This document shows, one piece after another, positions 13,522 to 21,792 of a stretch of 48,623 bases of DNA. Position numbers and translations under genes: made by a program. Every line of letters starts with the position of its first letter. The stretch's first letter is position 1. Origin of the DNA: an uncultured Clostridia bacterium (lineage in GTDB: Bacteria > Bacillota > Clostridia > TANB77 > CAG-465); NCBI GenBank assembly GCA_949106495.1, contig CARYZD010000002.1, positions 141,790-190,412 of the forward strand, in the 5' to 3' direction. Under the pieces are notes generated by a model that ran no database searches, was not told where the DNA came from, and worked only from the letters and a program-made list of their open reading frames with translations.

Positions 13522-14028
13522 CTACTCCTCCATTATCTTTTTTATTTTTTCTTCTAATACCTCGTCATAATCTATCCAGTCTTGTACATTAATTATTTTA
13601 TAACCACAAGTTGAATTTTTATCTTTTACAATAACTCTTTCTATACCTGCATTAATAACTACTCTTTTACACATACTACAAGAATCTATATAATCTAATA
13701 ATTCCCCTGTTTTAGCATCTCTACCAACCATGTATAACGTAGCACCAATTATGTCTTTTCTTGCAGCAGAAATAATTGCATTTTGCTCTGCATGAACAGA
13801 TCTACAAAGTTCATATTTTTCTCCACTTTTAATATTAAGTTTTTGTCTTGCACAAAAATCTAAATCAAAGCAATTTTTTCTTCCTCTTGGTGCTCCTGTA
13901 TATCCTGTTGAAATTATTTCATCATTTTTTACAATAGCTGCACCATAATTTCTTCTAAGACATGTGCCTCTTTTAAGCACAGTATCTGCTATTTCTAAAT
14001 AATAATTTATTTTATCTATTCTCTCCAT
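13522..14028 (-). CDS. dCMP deaminase-like zinc enzyme
   Basis: The 168-aa protein belongs to the cytidine/deoxycytidylate deaminase family and resembles dCMP deaminases and ComEB. The active site is visible: RSVHAEQNAI (zinc histidine and catalytic Glu) and CSMCKRVVINAG (two zinc cysteines). An earlier CFDLDFCARQ stretch and GYTGAPRG also fit the family. I place the start at the ATG at 14028. The frame is open upstream to 14235, but that part runs through the promoter and into the divergent gene. The enzyme would feed dUMP to thymidylate synthesis. dCMP specificity is inferred from the length and from GAPRG. Confidence 0.85.
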   Translation of the reverse strand: MERIDKINYYLEIADTVLKRGTCLRRNYGAAIVKNDEIISTGYTGAPRGRKNCFDLDFCARQKLNIKSGEKYELCRSVHAEQNAIISAARKDIIGATLYMVGRDAKTGELLDYIDSCSMCKRVVINAGIERVIVKDKNSTCGYKIINVQDWIDYDEVLEEKIKKIMEE

Positions 14029-14056
14029 TATATTATACCTCTTTTTCGTATTAGAA

Positions 14057-14085
14057 ATTATATCATTATATAAGAACATTGTCAA
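14057..14085 (-). promoter_or_regulatory. Perfect consensus promoter of the deaminase-trmL operon
   Basis: TTGACA (14085-14080), 17 bp, TATAAT (14062-14057). Its position excludes the longer upstream start of the deaminase frame. Confidence 0.85.
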
Positions 14086-14094
14086 TTTATATAC

Positions 14095-14123
14095 TTGTTT
14101 AGAATATATAATAATGATATAAT
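14095..14123 (+). promoter_or_regulatory. Promoter of the diacylglycerol kinase-like gene
   Basis: TTGTTT (14095-14100), 17 bp, TATAAT (14118-14123), divergent from the deaminase promoter with 9 bp between the -35 boxes. Confidence 0.65.
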
Positions 14124-14140
14124 TAGACTGGAGTGATACT

Positions 14141-15046
14141 ATGAAACATATAATAATGGTAAATCCAGTATCTGGTAGAAAGAATGGATACAAGCACGCA
14201 GAAATTGTACAAAAGTTATTAAAAAAATATAACATAGAGTCTAAAATATTTTGTTCAGAATATTCAGGACATATGAGAAAAGTATCTTATGACATATCTC
14301 ACAATGAAAAAACAAGATTTTATTCTATTGGTGGAGATGGTACTTTAAATGAAATTGTATCAGGAATAGTTAATACTGATTCAGAAATAGTAGTTCTTCC
14401 ATGTGGAACTGGTAATGATTTTGCAAGATATATAAATTATTACAATTCTCTTAGGAAAATTATATTAACCTCATTAGATACTAAAAGTTCAAAATTTGAT
14501 GTTATTAAGTTAAATAGAGATAAATATTGTATAAATATTTTAAATGCTGGCTTTGATGCTCTAATTGCATATAATATGAATAAATTTAGGTGGGTTCCTT
14601 TAGTCTCTGGAACTACAAAATATAATTTAGCTATAATATATACACTATTTTTCAATAAAAATTATAGACTAAGAATACATACTAATGAGTTCACAAAAAA
14701 AGATAAATTTACTTTAATTGCAATATCTAATGGTAAATATTATGGAGGTGGTGTTGTTCCTTCTCCAAATTCAAAACCTGATGATGGAAATTTAAGTATT
14801 TGTGCTGTTAGTTCTACTTCACTTTTACAGAAGTTAATATTACTACCAAAGTATAAAAAATGTAAGCATGAATATTTAAAACAAGTTAATATAAGTGATA
14901 CTACAAATTATGTTTCAATTGTTTCAAATAAGAAATTTCCATTAAGTATAGATGGAGAAATTATTTATACAAATAAAATAAAGGCTCAAATATTAAAAAA
15001 TGCTGTAAATATTGTCAAAATAGAAAAAGATAAGGTAAATGAATAA
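14141..15046 (+). CDS. Diacylglycerol kinase-family lipid kinase (DagK/YegS)
   Basis: The 301-aa cytoplasmic protein has the DAGK catalytic domain: NPVSGRKNG (8-16), the nucleotide-binding GGDGTLNEIVSG (about 64-75) and LPCGTGNDFAR (about 87-97). A C-terminal half ends with the SIDGE motif typical of YegS/DagK proteins. These enzymes phosphorylate diacylglycerol or related lipids at the membrane and return it to phospholipid synthesis. The gene has its own promoter and shares a terminator with the convergent gene downstream. The exact lipid substrate is not readable. Confidence 0.9.
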   Translation: MKHIIMVNPVSGRKNGYKHAEIVQKLLKKYNIESKIFCSEYSGHMRKVSYDISHNEKTRFYSIGGDGTLNEIVSGIVNTDSEIVVLPCGTGNDFARYINYYNSLRKIILTSLDTKSSKFDVIKLNRDKYCINILNAGFDALIAYNMNKFRWVPLVSGTTKYNLAIIYTLFFNKNYRLRIHTNEFTKKDKFTLIAISNGKYYGGGVVPSPNSKPDDGNLSICAVSSTSLLQKLILLPKYKKCKHEYLKQVNISDTTNYVSIVSNKKFPLSIDGEIIYTNKIKAQILKNAVNIVKIEKDKVNE

Positions 15047-15060
15047 TATCATTTACCTTA
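15031..15060. terminator. Shared terminator hairpin between convergent genes
   Basis: A perfect 12-bp stem TAAGGTAAATGA / TCATTTACCTTA with a 6-base loop overlaps the kinase stop codon. The T-run is better on the minus strand (TCTTTTTC), so it mainly serves the convergent gene. Confidence 0.7.
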
Positions 15061-15065
15061 CTTAT

Positions 15066-15872
15066 TTATACAATTGATTCATTTTCATTATCTATATATT
15101 CTTTCTTCTCTTTCTCTGTTTTTATAGAAAAAAGATATGCATTTTTTGATGTCCTATAATTTTTATATTCTAAAGCTTTTGGTCTAAAAACTTCATCATT
15201 TTTATATTCTGGTATTAAATCTAATAAGCATTCCATATACATATTGTAAGTTTTAAATTTACCATCTGTTAAATATCCAATAAGCCCAAACTGTTCTATT
15301 CCCATTCTTTTTTCTGTTATTAAGTCATATAATAATCTTCCTTCTTGAGAATCATCTTTACCCAGTAGCATATTATATTTTTCTTGAGTAAGTGTTACAA
15401 TTGGTGAAAATTGCACTCTTGAATATTCTTCAGATACTCTCATTAATGCTATAGTCATAATTTCACATTTTTTAGATTTTTCACTACAATCTATGGCATA
15501 ATTAAATGAAAATGGTTTCTCAAGTATTGAATCTGGATATCTATTTTTAAATTCATTATATACCTTATTTAAGTCTGCTTTAAGAATATCCACAAGATTT
15601 GAAGGTTTTAATTCTTCTACAGGTATAAAATCTAAATGCGCAACCGCAACTATATATTTATCTCCTCTATATTGAAATCTTTTATTTACATATGTTTTAA
15701 AAGCATATTCTTTAGCATAACTTTTAGAATGTTCTACAAGTATTATTATTCTTTTTCTCTCTTCAATTTCTTTAGTAAAATCTTCTGTAATATCTTTAAA
15801 TTCTATTTCAATTCTCTCTTTCTTTTTTCCCTCTTTAACATTATTTTTTCTATTTTTAACAATCGTATTCAT
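15066..15872 (-). CDS. Uncharacterised 268-aa protein, weak DUF84-like C-terminus
   Basis: I choose the ATG at 15872 (MNTIVKNRKNNVKEG), which has AAGGAG 7-8 bases upstream. The frame is open to 15911 without a ribosome site. The first 40 residues are highly charged. The C-terminal stretch GRLLYDLITEKRMGIEQFGLIGYL, then TDGKFKTYNMYMECLLDLIP, is similar in pattern to DUF84 (inosine/xanthosine triphosphatase family: ELGxxMD, GxxGxLTxGxxxRxxxYxxAxxxALxP). The expected N-terminal motif GSxNPxK is not present, so this may be an inactive or only distantly related protein. It is soluble and stands as a single-gene unit. Confidence 0.7.
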   Translation of the reverse strand: MNTIVKNRKNNVKEGKKKERIEIEFKDITEDFTKEIEERKRIIILVEHSKSYAKEYAFKTYVNKRFQYRGDKYIVAVAHLDFIPVEELKPSNLVDILKADLNKVYNEFKNRYPDSILEKPFSFNYAIDCSEKSKKCEIMTIALMRVSEEYSRVQFSPIVTLTQEKYNMLLGKDDSQEGRLLYDLITEKRMGIEQFGLIGYLTDGKFKTYNMYMECLLDLIPEYKNDEVFRPKALEYKNYRTSKNAYLFSIKTEKEKKEYIDNENESIV

Positions 15873-15901
15873 CTGCTTTCTCCTTATATAATTACAGTAT
15901 A

Positions 15902-15930
15902 ATAATACCATATATATTTTTTAAAGTCAA
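15902..15930 (-). promoter_or_regulatory. Promoter of the 268-aa DUF84-like gene
   Basis: TTGACT (15930-15925), 17 bp, TATTAT (15907-15902). Confidence 0.6.
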
Positions 15931-15979
15931 TTTTAGAAACTAGTATAATTATGTCATTATTTTAATTTTACAATTATTT

Positions 15980-16210
15980 CTAATGCATTTTTGCCCAATA
16001 CCATAGTATTCTATCTGCAATATAATCTGATTTTGCTACCTGCATTTCAATATCTATGTCATTATACTTATTTGCTACTACTTTTACATCTAATATCCCT
16101 TTTTTATTATCTAGTAACTCTCTTTCAAGTATTGGTGTATTTTCTAAATTAATATCTTCATAATATTCTCCTGTTACTTTTTCTATTAAGTCTCTTGTTA
16201 TATCTTGGAA
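15980..16210 (-). pseudogene. Remnant of a PD-(D/E)XK (Rpn-type) nuclease, middle part
   Basis: A minus-strand frame without a start codon reads QDITRDLIEKVTGEYYEDIN, then LENTPILERELLDNKKGILD, then VKVV...DIDIEMQVAKSDYIADRILWYWAKMH and a stop. This matches the catalytic region of Rpn/PDDEXK_2 family nucleases (KxGxLDVxV...IEMQ, with the RxLWYWxKxY motif). The N-terminus and the C-terminal two thirds are missing. The missing N-terminal piece lies on the opposite strand just to the right (16282-16385). Confidence 0.7.
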
Positions 16211-16281
16211 TTACTAAGTTTAATAGTATAATTATATCTTGTTACGTAACTAATCTTTTTTTTATGAGAGGAGTAATTATT

Positions 16282-16428
16282 ATGTGTGAAAGTTTAGATA
16301 TAAAAGATGAAAAAAACAAGATATATTATTACCAACAAATGATTATGTATTTTCAGGATTATTTGGACATAAAGGAAATGAAGACTTTGAGTCTAACTTT
16401 TGGTCGTATAATTACGAGTATTTTTTAA
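16282..16428 (+). pseudogene. Frameshifted N-terminus of the same Rpn-type nuclease, inverted
   Basis: An ATG at 16282 with GAGAGGAG 8 bases upstream starts MCESLDIKDEK. After the A-run at 16310-16316, another frame reads QDILLPTNDYVFSGLFGHKG and NED, the typical N-terminus of Rpn-family nucleases. Restoring one base in the A-run joins the two frames. Homology stops at about 16385. The unshifted frame continues to a stop at 16428 as a 48-aa peptide of no evident meaning. Confidence 0.6.
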
Positions 16429-16436
16429 GAATATTT

Positions 16437-16477
16437 TGTCAAAAAAGAGACATAATTATATTACTAATTACATCTCT
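16437..16477 (-). terminator. Terminator of the pnp-lysS operon
   Basis: On the minus strand an AGAGA...TCTCT hairpin with a two-base internal mismatch (16477-16446) is followed by TTTTTTGAC. Confidence 0.65.
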
Positions 16478-16487
16478 ATAAATTATA

Positions 16488-17993
16488 TTATTCTTCTATT
16501 TCATCTTCATCATTTTCAACGTTATCTCTTCTTTTTAGAAGTGGATATAATACAACGTCTCTAATATTATAACTACTTGTTAAGAATTGTAAGAATCTAT
16601 CAATTCCAAGTCCCCAACCAGAAATTGGTGGCATACCATATTCCATTGCTTTAATGTATTCATGGTCAATGCTCATTGCTTCTTCGTCACCATTTTCTTT
16701 TAATGTATTTTGTTCAATAAATCTTTTTTCTTGTTCTTGTGAATCAACAAGCTCAGAATATCCATTGATGATTTCTTGTCCATTTACAATAAGTTGGAAT
16801 CTATCAACATAGTCTGAATTTTCATCATTACTTCTTGCAAGTGGAGATAAATCTGTTGGATGTCCAGTTAAATATGTAGGCCTAATAATATATGGTCTAC
16901 TAACTTTTTTGTATAGTAAATCTATAAGATTACCTCTTCCTAAATTTTCTATATTTTCATCCTCAAGCTCTATTCCTCTATTTCTTATTTCTGCAAGTAG
17001 TTCTTTAGCAGTAGGATAATCATTTATATCTATTCCACAATCTTTAATTAATAAATCTCTAAATGATACCTCGTCCCACTCTGCGCCAAAATCTATTTCA
17101 GTTCCACTTATTTCTACTTTTAAGTTTCCATCAAATAATTTTCCAATAATATATACTACCATTTCTCTTAATAGTTTCATATTATCTTGATAGTTATAAT
17201 ATGCGCTATATCCTTCAATCATTGTAAAATCTTGTAAGTGGTTAACACTTATACCTTCGTTTCTAAAATCTCTAGCAATTTCAAAAACATTAGTAAATCC
17301 ACCAACAATTAATTTTTTTAATGTTAGTTCTGGAGATATTCTTAAATATACATCAGCATCATATGTATTATGATGAGTTATAAATGGTCTTGCAGTAGCT
17401 CCAGATGGTGTATTTTGTAATACTGGAGTATCAACTTCAATAAATCCTTTTTCCCATAAAAATTCTCTCATTAATTTTATAAAATTAGATCTAAGTAAAA
17501 ATCTCTTTTTAGTATCATCATTCATAATTAAATCTAAATGTCTTTCTCTGTATAACATTTCTTGGTTTGAAATTCCATGGAATTTCTCTGGTAATGGTCT
17601 TAAAGCTTTTCCTAAAAACTCATAACTTGCAACTTGTATAGATTTTTCTCCTGCTTGAGTTGTAAATATTTCGCCTTCTACTCCAATAAAATCTCCTATA
17701 TCTACTGTAGAATGTAATAGTTTATATGTTTCTTCTCCAATATCGTCTCTTTTAAATACTAATTGTATTTTCCCTTCGATATCTCTTAAATCCATAAAAC
17801 TAATTTTTCCCATTTTTCTTTTAGACATAACACGTCCTGCTACTCTAACATTCTTTGTTCCATCTTCTAAATTTCTAGAATCTTTTAATGTATGAGTTAC
17901 CTCATATCTTTCTGGATGTACGCTTATACCTAATTCTTTTAATCTTTCTTCTTTTTCTAAACGTACTTTCTTTAGTTCACTAATGTCTCCCAT
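16488..17993 (-). CDS. lysS: Lysyl-tRNA synthetase, class II
   Basis: The 501-aa enzyme charges tRNA-Lys with lysine using ATP. It has an N-terminal OB anticodon-binding fold (about residues 50-150), the motif 2 region FEIARDFRNEGISVNHLQDF, the lysine-specific FTMIEGYSAY segment and the motif 3 GWGLGIDRF near the C-terminus. The length is normal. I choose the ATG at 17993 because AGGAGT lies 8 bases upstream. The frame extends two codons to a GTG at 17999 that is too close to that site. It is the last gene of the long pnp operon and follows greA by 29 bp, a common pairing in Firmicutes. The C-terminal tail is acidic (NDEDEIEE). Confidence 0.97.
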   Translation of the reverse strand: MGDISELKKVRLEKEERLKELGISVHPERYEVTHTLKDSRNLEDGTKNVRVAGRVMSKRKMGKISFMDLRDIEGKIQLVFKRDDIGEETYKLLHSTVDIGDFIGVEGEIFTTQAGEKSIQVASYEFLGKALRPLPEKFHGISNQEMLYRERHLDLIMNDDTKKRFLLRSNFIKLMREFLWEKGFIEVDTPVLQNTPSGATARPFITHHNTYDADVYLRISPELTLKKLIVGGFTNVFEIARDFRNEGISVNHLQDFTMIEGYSAYYNYQDNMKLLREMVVYIIGKLFDGNLKVEISGTEIDFGAEWDEVSFRDLLIKDCGIDINDYPTAKELLAEIRNRGIELEDENIENLGRGNLIDLLYKKVSRPYIIRPTYLTGHPTDLSPLARSNDENSDYVDRFQLIVNGQEIINGYSELVDSQEQEKRFIEQNTLKENGDEEAMSIDHEYIKAMEYGMPPISGWGLGIDRFLQFLTSSYNIRDVVLYPLLKRRDNVENDEDEIEE

Positions 17994-18022
17994 TTGCACT
18001 CACTCCTAAACTTTTTTTATTT

Positions 18023-18499
18023 TTATCTATTAATTTTTACTACTTTATATTTTGCAATACCTGCTGGTGTTTCAACTTCAAAATCTTCACCTTTTTTCTT
18101 ACCCATTAAAGCTTTACCAACTGGTGATTCATGTGATATTTTATTTTCAGCAATATTTACTTCAGTTGCACCAACAATACTGTATGTTATTTCTTCATCA
18201 AATTCATAATCATAAACAGTAACTTGTGTACCAACTCCTACTTCATTTGTAGAAATTTCATGGTCTGCTACAACTCTTGCTTTTCTTACTGTTGCTTCCA
18301 TTTCTGTTATTTTTGCTTCAAGTAATGCTTGTTCATTTTTTGCTTCTTCATATTCAGAGTTTTCAGATAAATCTCCAAATTCTCTTGCAATTTTTATTCT
18401 TTCAGCAACTTCCATTTTTCTTGGTCCCTTTAGGTATTGTAATTCTTCTACTAATTTTTTATATCCTTCTTCTGTTAATATTATTTCTCTATCTTCCAT
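18023..18499 (-). CDS. greA: Transcription elongation factor GreA
   Basis: The 158-aa protein has the full GreA layout. It has an N-terminal coiled coil with LTEEGYKKLVEELQYLK and the acidic tip segment REFGDLSENSEYEEAK (the D and E at the tip stimulate RNA cleavage by RNA polymerase), then a C-terminal FKBP-like domain with SPVGKALMGKKKGEDFEVETPAG. It rescues backtracked RNA polymerase. The start has a GGAGGG site. It lies directly upstream of lysS, as in many Firmicutes. Confidence 0.97.
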   Translation of the reverse strand: MEDREIILTEEGYKKLVEELQYLKGPRKMEVAERIKIAREFGDLSENSEYEEAKNEQALLEAKITEMEATVRKARVVADHEISTNEVGVGTQVTVYDYEFDEEITYSIVGATEVNIAENKISHESPVGKALMGKKKGEDFEVETPAGIAKYKVVKINR

Positions 18500-18536
18500 A
18501 AATATCCCTCCTAAAATTTAACACTAATATTATACA

Positions 18537-19325
18537 CTATATGTCAAGTATTAGTCTACTTGCATGTATATAAAGTTTACCTAATTTTGTTTTTTCAAAC
18601 CTAGATATTTCTATATCTAAATTTTTAAAGATTTTCTGAAATTGTTTTTCATTATTTTTAAAAATTAAATAAGTATTAGATTTTTTATCTAAATCACTAT
18701 TATTATAGTCTAAGATAAATGAGTCTTCTGTTTGAGTTACCTTGTATTTTTTAGAAAATACAAGGAGTATATTATAATATCCATTTTGATATTTGTCAAT
18801 AACTTCTACTACAGTTCCATACTTATTATTAATTTCATCTACATATTTTACAACGCTTCCGTTAATATTATTAGAACATATATCTACTATTTTATATTTT
18901 TGTATTAATTCTTCAATCTTTCTTTTTTGAAGTAATTCTAGTTCATCTATTACAACTAATACTTTAATTTTAGATATGTCTAAATTATTATTTTTTAAAT
19001 ACTCATTTATATATAATTTATCATTATCATATAAATTATTCTGATTTGAAACAAATATAAAATTTAGTAAATTAGTTTTTATAATCTGCTTTAATTTTAT
19101 ATTATTTTCTACTTCTTTACTTAAAGTAAGATATACTTTATTTTTATTAAATATATATTTAATAAATTTATTTAATATAAAATAACTCTTTTTTTTAGTA
19201 TTTATATTTAAAAAATAAATATCTTTATTTTTTATTTGCTTAAGATAAAATCCTATTTTATCATACAAAAATTTATAATATTTATTTTGTATGTTATCAT
19301 TACAATCTATAAAAAGAATATTCAT
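18537..19325 (-). CDS. Unrecognised 262-aa protein between cdaA and greA
   Basis: The protein starts MNILFIDCNDNIQNKYYKFL and is very rich in Lys, Asn, Ile and Leu, with no transmembrane helix. A central segment KIKVLVVIDELELLQKRKIE followed by YKIVDICSNNING looks like two strands of a Rossmann-like fold, but I cannot name a family. In most Firmicutes cdaA is followed by cdaR (YbbR repeats), and this protein is not YbbR-like. I choose the ATG at 19325 (AGAGG 7 bases upstream); the frame is open to 19385 and would overlap cdaA. The start codon lies inside a 15-bp hairpin, so translation may be controlled. Confidence 0.7.
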   Translation of the reverse strand: MNILFIDCNDNIQNKYYKFLYDKIGFYLKQIKNKDIYFLNINTKKKSYFILNKFIKYIFNKNKVYLTLSKEVENNIKLKQIIKTNLLNFIFVSNQNNLYDNDKLYINEYLKNNNLDISKIKVLVVIDELELLQKRKIEELIQKYKIVDICSNNINGSVVKYVDEINNKYGTVVEVIDKYQNGYYNILLVFSKKYKVTQTEDSFILDYNNSDLDKKSNTYLIFKNNEKQFQKIFKNLDIEISRFEKTKLGKLYIHASRLILDI

Positions 19326-19358
19326 ATATAACCTCTTTTCAATGTTATATATGAATAT
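19318..19358 (-). promoter_or_regulatory. Perfect hairpin that buries the start codon of the gene after cdaA
   Basis: ATATTCATATATAAC (minus strand 19358-19344) pairs perfectly over 15 bp with GTTATATATGAATAT (19332-19318) around an 11-base loop ATTGAAAAGAG. The ATG (19325-19323) is in the 3' arm and the AGAGG ribosome site spans the loop end. No T-run follows, so it is not a terminator. Confidence 0.6.
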
Positions 19359-19371
19359 ATTTAAATTAATA

Positions 19372-20226
19372 TTACTTTTTAACAATGTTTTTTATTACAT
19401 TTGTTGTTTTAGTTCTATCTAATTTTTTATCTAATAATTCTCTTAAAGAGTCTGCAGTTAAATCTCTTATTAGTTTTCCACCTTCTGCAAGTGATATAGT
19501 TCCTGTTTCCTCAGATACAACAACTACTAAGGCATCCGAAATCTCTGTGATTCCAACTGCTGCTCTATGTCTTGTTCCTAAATTTTTAGGAACAGATACT
19601 TCTGATGCAAGAGGTAGTATACATTTTGCTGCAAGCATTTCTGAACCAGAAATAACTACTGCACCATCATGAAGTGGTGTTCTTGGCATAAATATATTTT
19701 GAATAAGTTCTGATGTTACTTTTGCATTAAGTGGAATACCTTCCTTTAATACATCTGATACTTTAGTAGTTCTTTGAAAAACTATTAAAGCTCCAATTTG
19801 TTTCATAGACATTATTTCAACTGCTTTAGCTGTTTCAGATATAGCATGCTTAACCATAATATTATCATCTATATCAAAAACATCTACTAATTTACTTCTA
19901 CCAAGCTTTTCAAATACATTTCTAAGTTCTGGTTGAAACACAATAAGTAGTAATATAATTCCATAAGACATAAAATTATCTAAAAAGAACGTTAAAATAA
20001 CCATATTACTCAATTTTGCAACCACATATATAAATGCCAGTAATAAAATACCTTTTACTATTTGACTAGCTCTTGTTTTTTTAATTATCTTAGTAATATA
20101 TATAAACATTGTAATAACTAACAGAATATCTATTGCAGTTATAACATATCTTACTGGATTTGTTAAGTCTAATACATCTACAATAACATTAAACATTCCT
20201 TCAAGGGACTTAATAACGTTTTGCAT
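19372..20226 (-). CDS. cdaA: Diadenylate cyclase CdaA (c-di-AMP synthase)
   Basis: The 284-aa membrane-bound enzyme makes cyclic di-AMP from two ATP. Three transmembrane segments occupy about residues 28-48, 57-77 and 83-100. The DAC domain follows, with the catalytic PLHDGAVVISG (Asp187, Gly188, Ala189) and GTRHRAAVGI (Arg219, His220, Arg221), then SEETGTIS. The start has a GAGGAGG site. Usual partners cdaR and glmM are absent here; the gene sits in the operon between a 40-aa membrane peptide and an unknown ORF. c-di-AMP governs potassium, osmolyte and wall homeostasis. Confidence 0.96.
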   Translation of the reverse strand: MQNVIKSLEGMFNVIVDVLDLTNPVRYVITAIDILLVITMFIYITKIIKKTRASQIVKGILLLAFIYVVAKLSNMVILTFFLDNFMSYGIILLLIVFQPELRNVFEKLGRSKLVDVFDIDDNIMVKHAISETAKAVEIMSMKQIGALIVFQRTTKVSDVLKEGIPLNAKVTSELIQNIFMPRTPLHDGAVVISGSEMLAAKCILPLASEVSVPKNLGTRHRAAVGITEISDALVVVVSEETGTISLAEGGKLIRDLTADSLRELLDKKLDRTKTTNVIKNIVKK

Positions 20227-20245
20227 AAATCTTCCTCCTCATTAA

Positions 20246-20368
20246 TTAATTTAATGCTGCTACTAAACCAGCAAATACAGAGAAAATCATTGTAAATGTT
20301 ATTACTCCAACTACAATATATGTAGCTGCTTTTTTACCAAAATGTTGTTTTTTCTCAGTGTTTTTCAT
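20246..20368 (-). CDS. 40-aa single-pass membrane peptide between glyS and cdaA
   Basis: The peptide starts MKNTEKKQHFGKKAATYIVV and ends in AALN. It has a basic cytoplasmic head and one membrane helix (about residues 16-38). An AGGGGG ribosome site lies 9-10 bases upstream, and the spacing to both neighbours is short (23 and 19 bp), so it is in the operon. The size and layout resemble DUF4044-type peptides that occur next to cdaA or cell wall genes, but that is from memory and unsure. Confidence 0.7.
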   Translation of the reverse strand: MKNTEKKQHFGKKAATYIVVGVITFTMIFSVFAGLVAALN

Positions 20369-20391
20369 TCTAATATCCCCCTAAAACTCAT

Positions 20392-21774
20392 TTATATAGT
20401 AAATTTATCTTCAAACCAAGAATCCAAATCTTCTATTTTTACTCTAACTTGTTCCATAGTATCTCTATTTCTTATAGTAACAGATTTATCCTCTTCTGAA
20501 TCAAAATCATATGTAATACAATATGGAGTACCAATTTCATCTTGTCTTCTATATCTTTTTCCAATACTTTGAGACTCATCATAATCTACCATGTATTTTT
20601 TAGAAAGTAATTCTTGTACTTCCTTTGCACCTTCAGATAGTTTTTTAGAAAGTGGTAATACTGCAATTTTTATTGGTGCTAAGAATGGATGTAGATGTAA
20701 TACTACTCTTGTATCATCATCTGAAATCTTTTCTTCTTCATAAGCATTACATAAAAATGCAAGTGTAACTCTATCTGCTCCAAGAGATGGCTCAATACAA
20801 TAAGGTACATATTTCTCATTTGTTTCTGGATCAGTATATGTCATATCTTCTCCTGAAAATTTCATATGTTGTGATAAATCAAAATCTGTTCTATCAGCAA
20901 TACCCCATAATTCTCCCCAACCAAATGGGAATGCAAATTCAACATCTGTAGTTGCATTACTATAGTGTGATAATTCTTCTTTTGAATGGTCTCTAAATCT
21001 CATATTTTCTTCTTTCATTCCAAGATTTAATAACCAATTTCTGCAGAATTCTTTCCAATATTCATGCCACTCTAAATCTGTTCCTGGCTTACAGAAAAAC
21101 TCAAGTTCCATTTGTTCAAATTCTCTTGTTCTAAATGTAAAGTTACCTGGTGTTATTTCATTTCTAAATGCTTTTCCTATTTGAGCAATACCCATTGGTA
21201 GTTTTCTTCTTGTTGTTCTCATAACATTTTTGTAATTTACAAATATACCTTGTGCTGTTTCTGGTCTTAAATATATTGTTGCTGTGCTATCTTCTGTAAC
21301 ACCTTGGAATGTTTTAAACATTAGATTAAATTTTCTAATATCTGTAAAATTAGTTTTACCACATTTTGGACATGGTATTTGATTATCCACAATATAATTA
21401 ACTAAAGCTTCGTCACTCATACCATCTGCAATCATATCATTACCTTCATTATGAGCCCATTCTTCAATTAATTTATCTGCTCTATGTCTTGTTTTACATT
21501 CTTTACAGTCTATTAATGGGTCACTAAATCCTCCAACATGTCCTGATGCTACCCAAGTTTGTGGATTCATTAATATTGCTGCATCTAAACCAACATTATA
21601 TTTACTTTCTTGAATAAATTTCTTTTTCCAAGCTGCTTTAACATTGTTTTTTAGTTCTGAACCTAGTGGACCATAATCCCAAGTATTTGCAAGTCCTCCA
21701 TATATTTCTGAACCCGCATAAATAATTCCTCTATTTTTACATAAATTAACAATTTTTTCCATTGATTCTACCAT
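20392..21774 (-). CDS. glyS: Glycyl-tRNA synthetase, homodimeric class II type
   Basis: The 460-aa enzyme is the single-chain (GlyQS, eukaryote-like) glycyl-tRNA synthetase, unlike the two-subunit form of many bacteria. Visible features are GSEIYGGLANTWDYGPLGSELK near the N-terminus and a zinc-binding-like pair CKECKTRH with CPKCGKTNF. Further on are YLRPETAQGIFVNYKN, the motif 2 FRNEITPGNFTFRTREFEQMELEFF and SLGADRVTLAFL (motif 3). The C-terminal anticodon-binding domain follows. The start has an AAGGAGGGC site 8 bases upstream. It is in the pnp operon, 18 bp after the RsiV-like gene. Confidence 0.96.
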   Translation of the reverse strand: MVESMEKIVNLCKNRGIIYAGSEIYGGLANTWDYGPLGSELKNNVKAAWKKKFIQESKYNVGLDAAILMNPQTWVASGHVGGFSDPLIDCKECKTRHRADKLIEEWAHNEGNDMIADGMSDEALVNYIVDNQIPCPKCGKTNFTDIRKFNLMFKTFQGVTEDSTATIYLRPETAQGIFVNYKNVMRTTRRKLPMGIAQIGKAFRNEITPGNFTFRTREFEQMELEFFCKPGTDLEWHEYWKEFCRNWLLNLGMKEENMRFRDHSKEELSHYSNATTDVEFAFPFGWGELWGIADRTDFDLSQHMKFSGEDMTYTDPETNEKYVPYCIEPSLGADRVTLAFLCNAYEEEKISDDDTRVVLHLHPFLAPIKIAVLPLSKKLSEGAKEVQELLSKKYMVDYDESQSIGKRYRRQDEIGTPYCITYDFDSEEDKSVTIRNRDTMEQVRVKIEDLDSWFEDKFTI

Positions 21775-21792
21775 ACTTTATTGCCCTCCTTA

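Noticed and set aside
14029..14235. N-terminal extension of the deaminase frame
   Set aside because: It covers the promoter and enters the divergent kinase gene; the family-like sequence begins at the ATG at 14028.
18519..18547. Promoter for greA and lysS (TTGACA and TATAAT are both present)
   Set aside because: The two boxes are only 7 bp apart, so they cannot work together.
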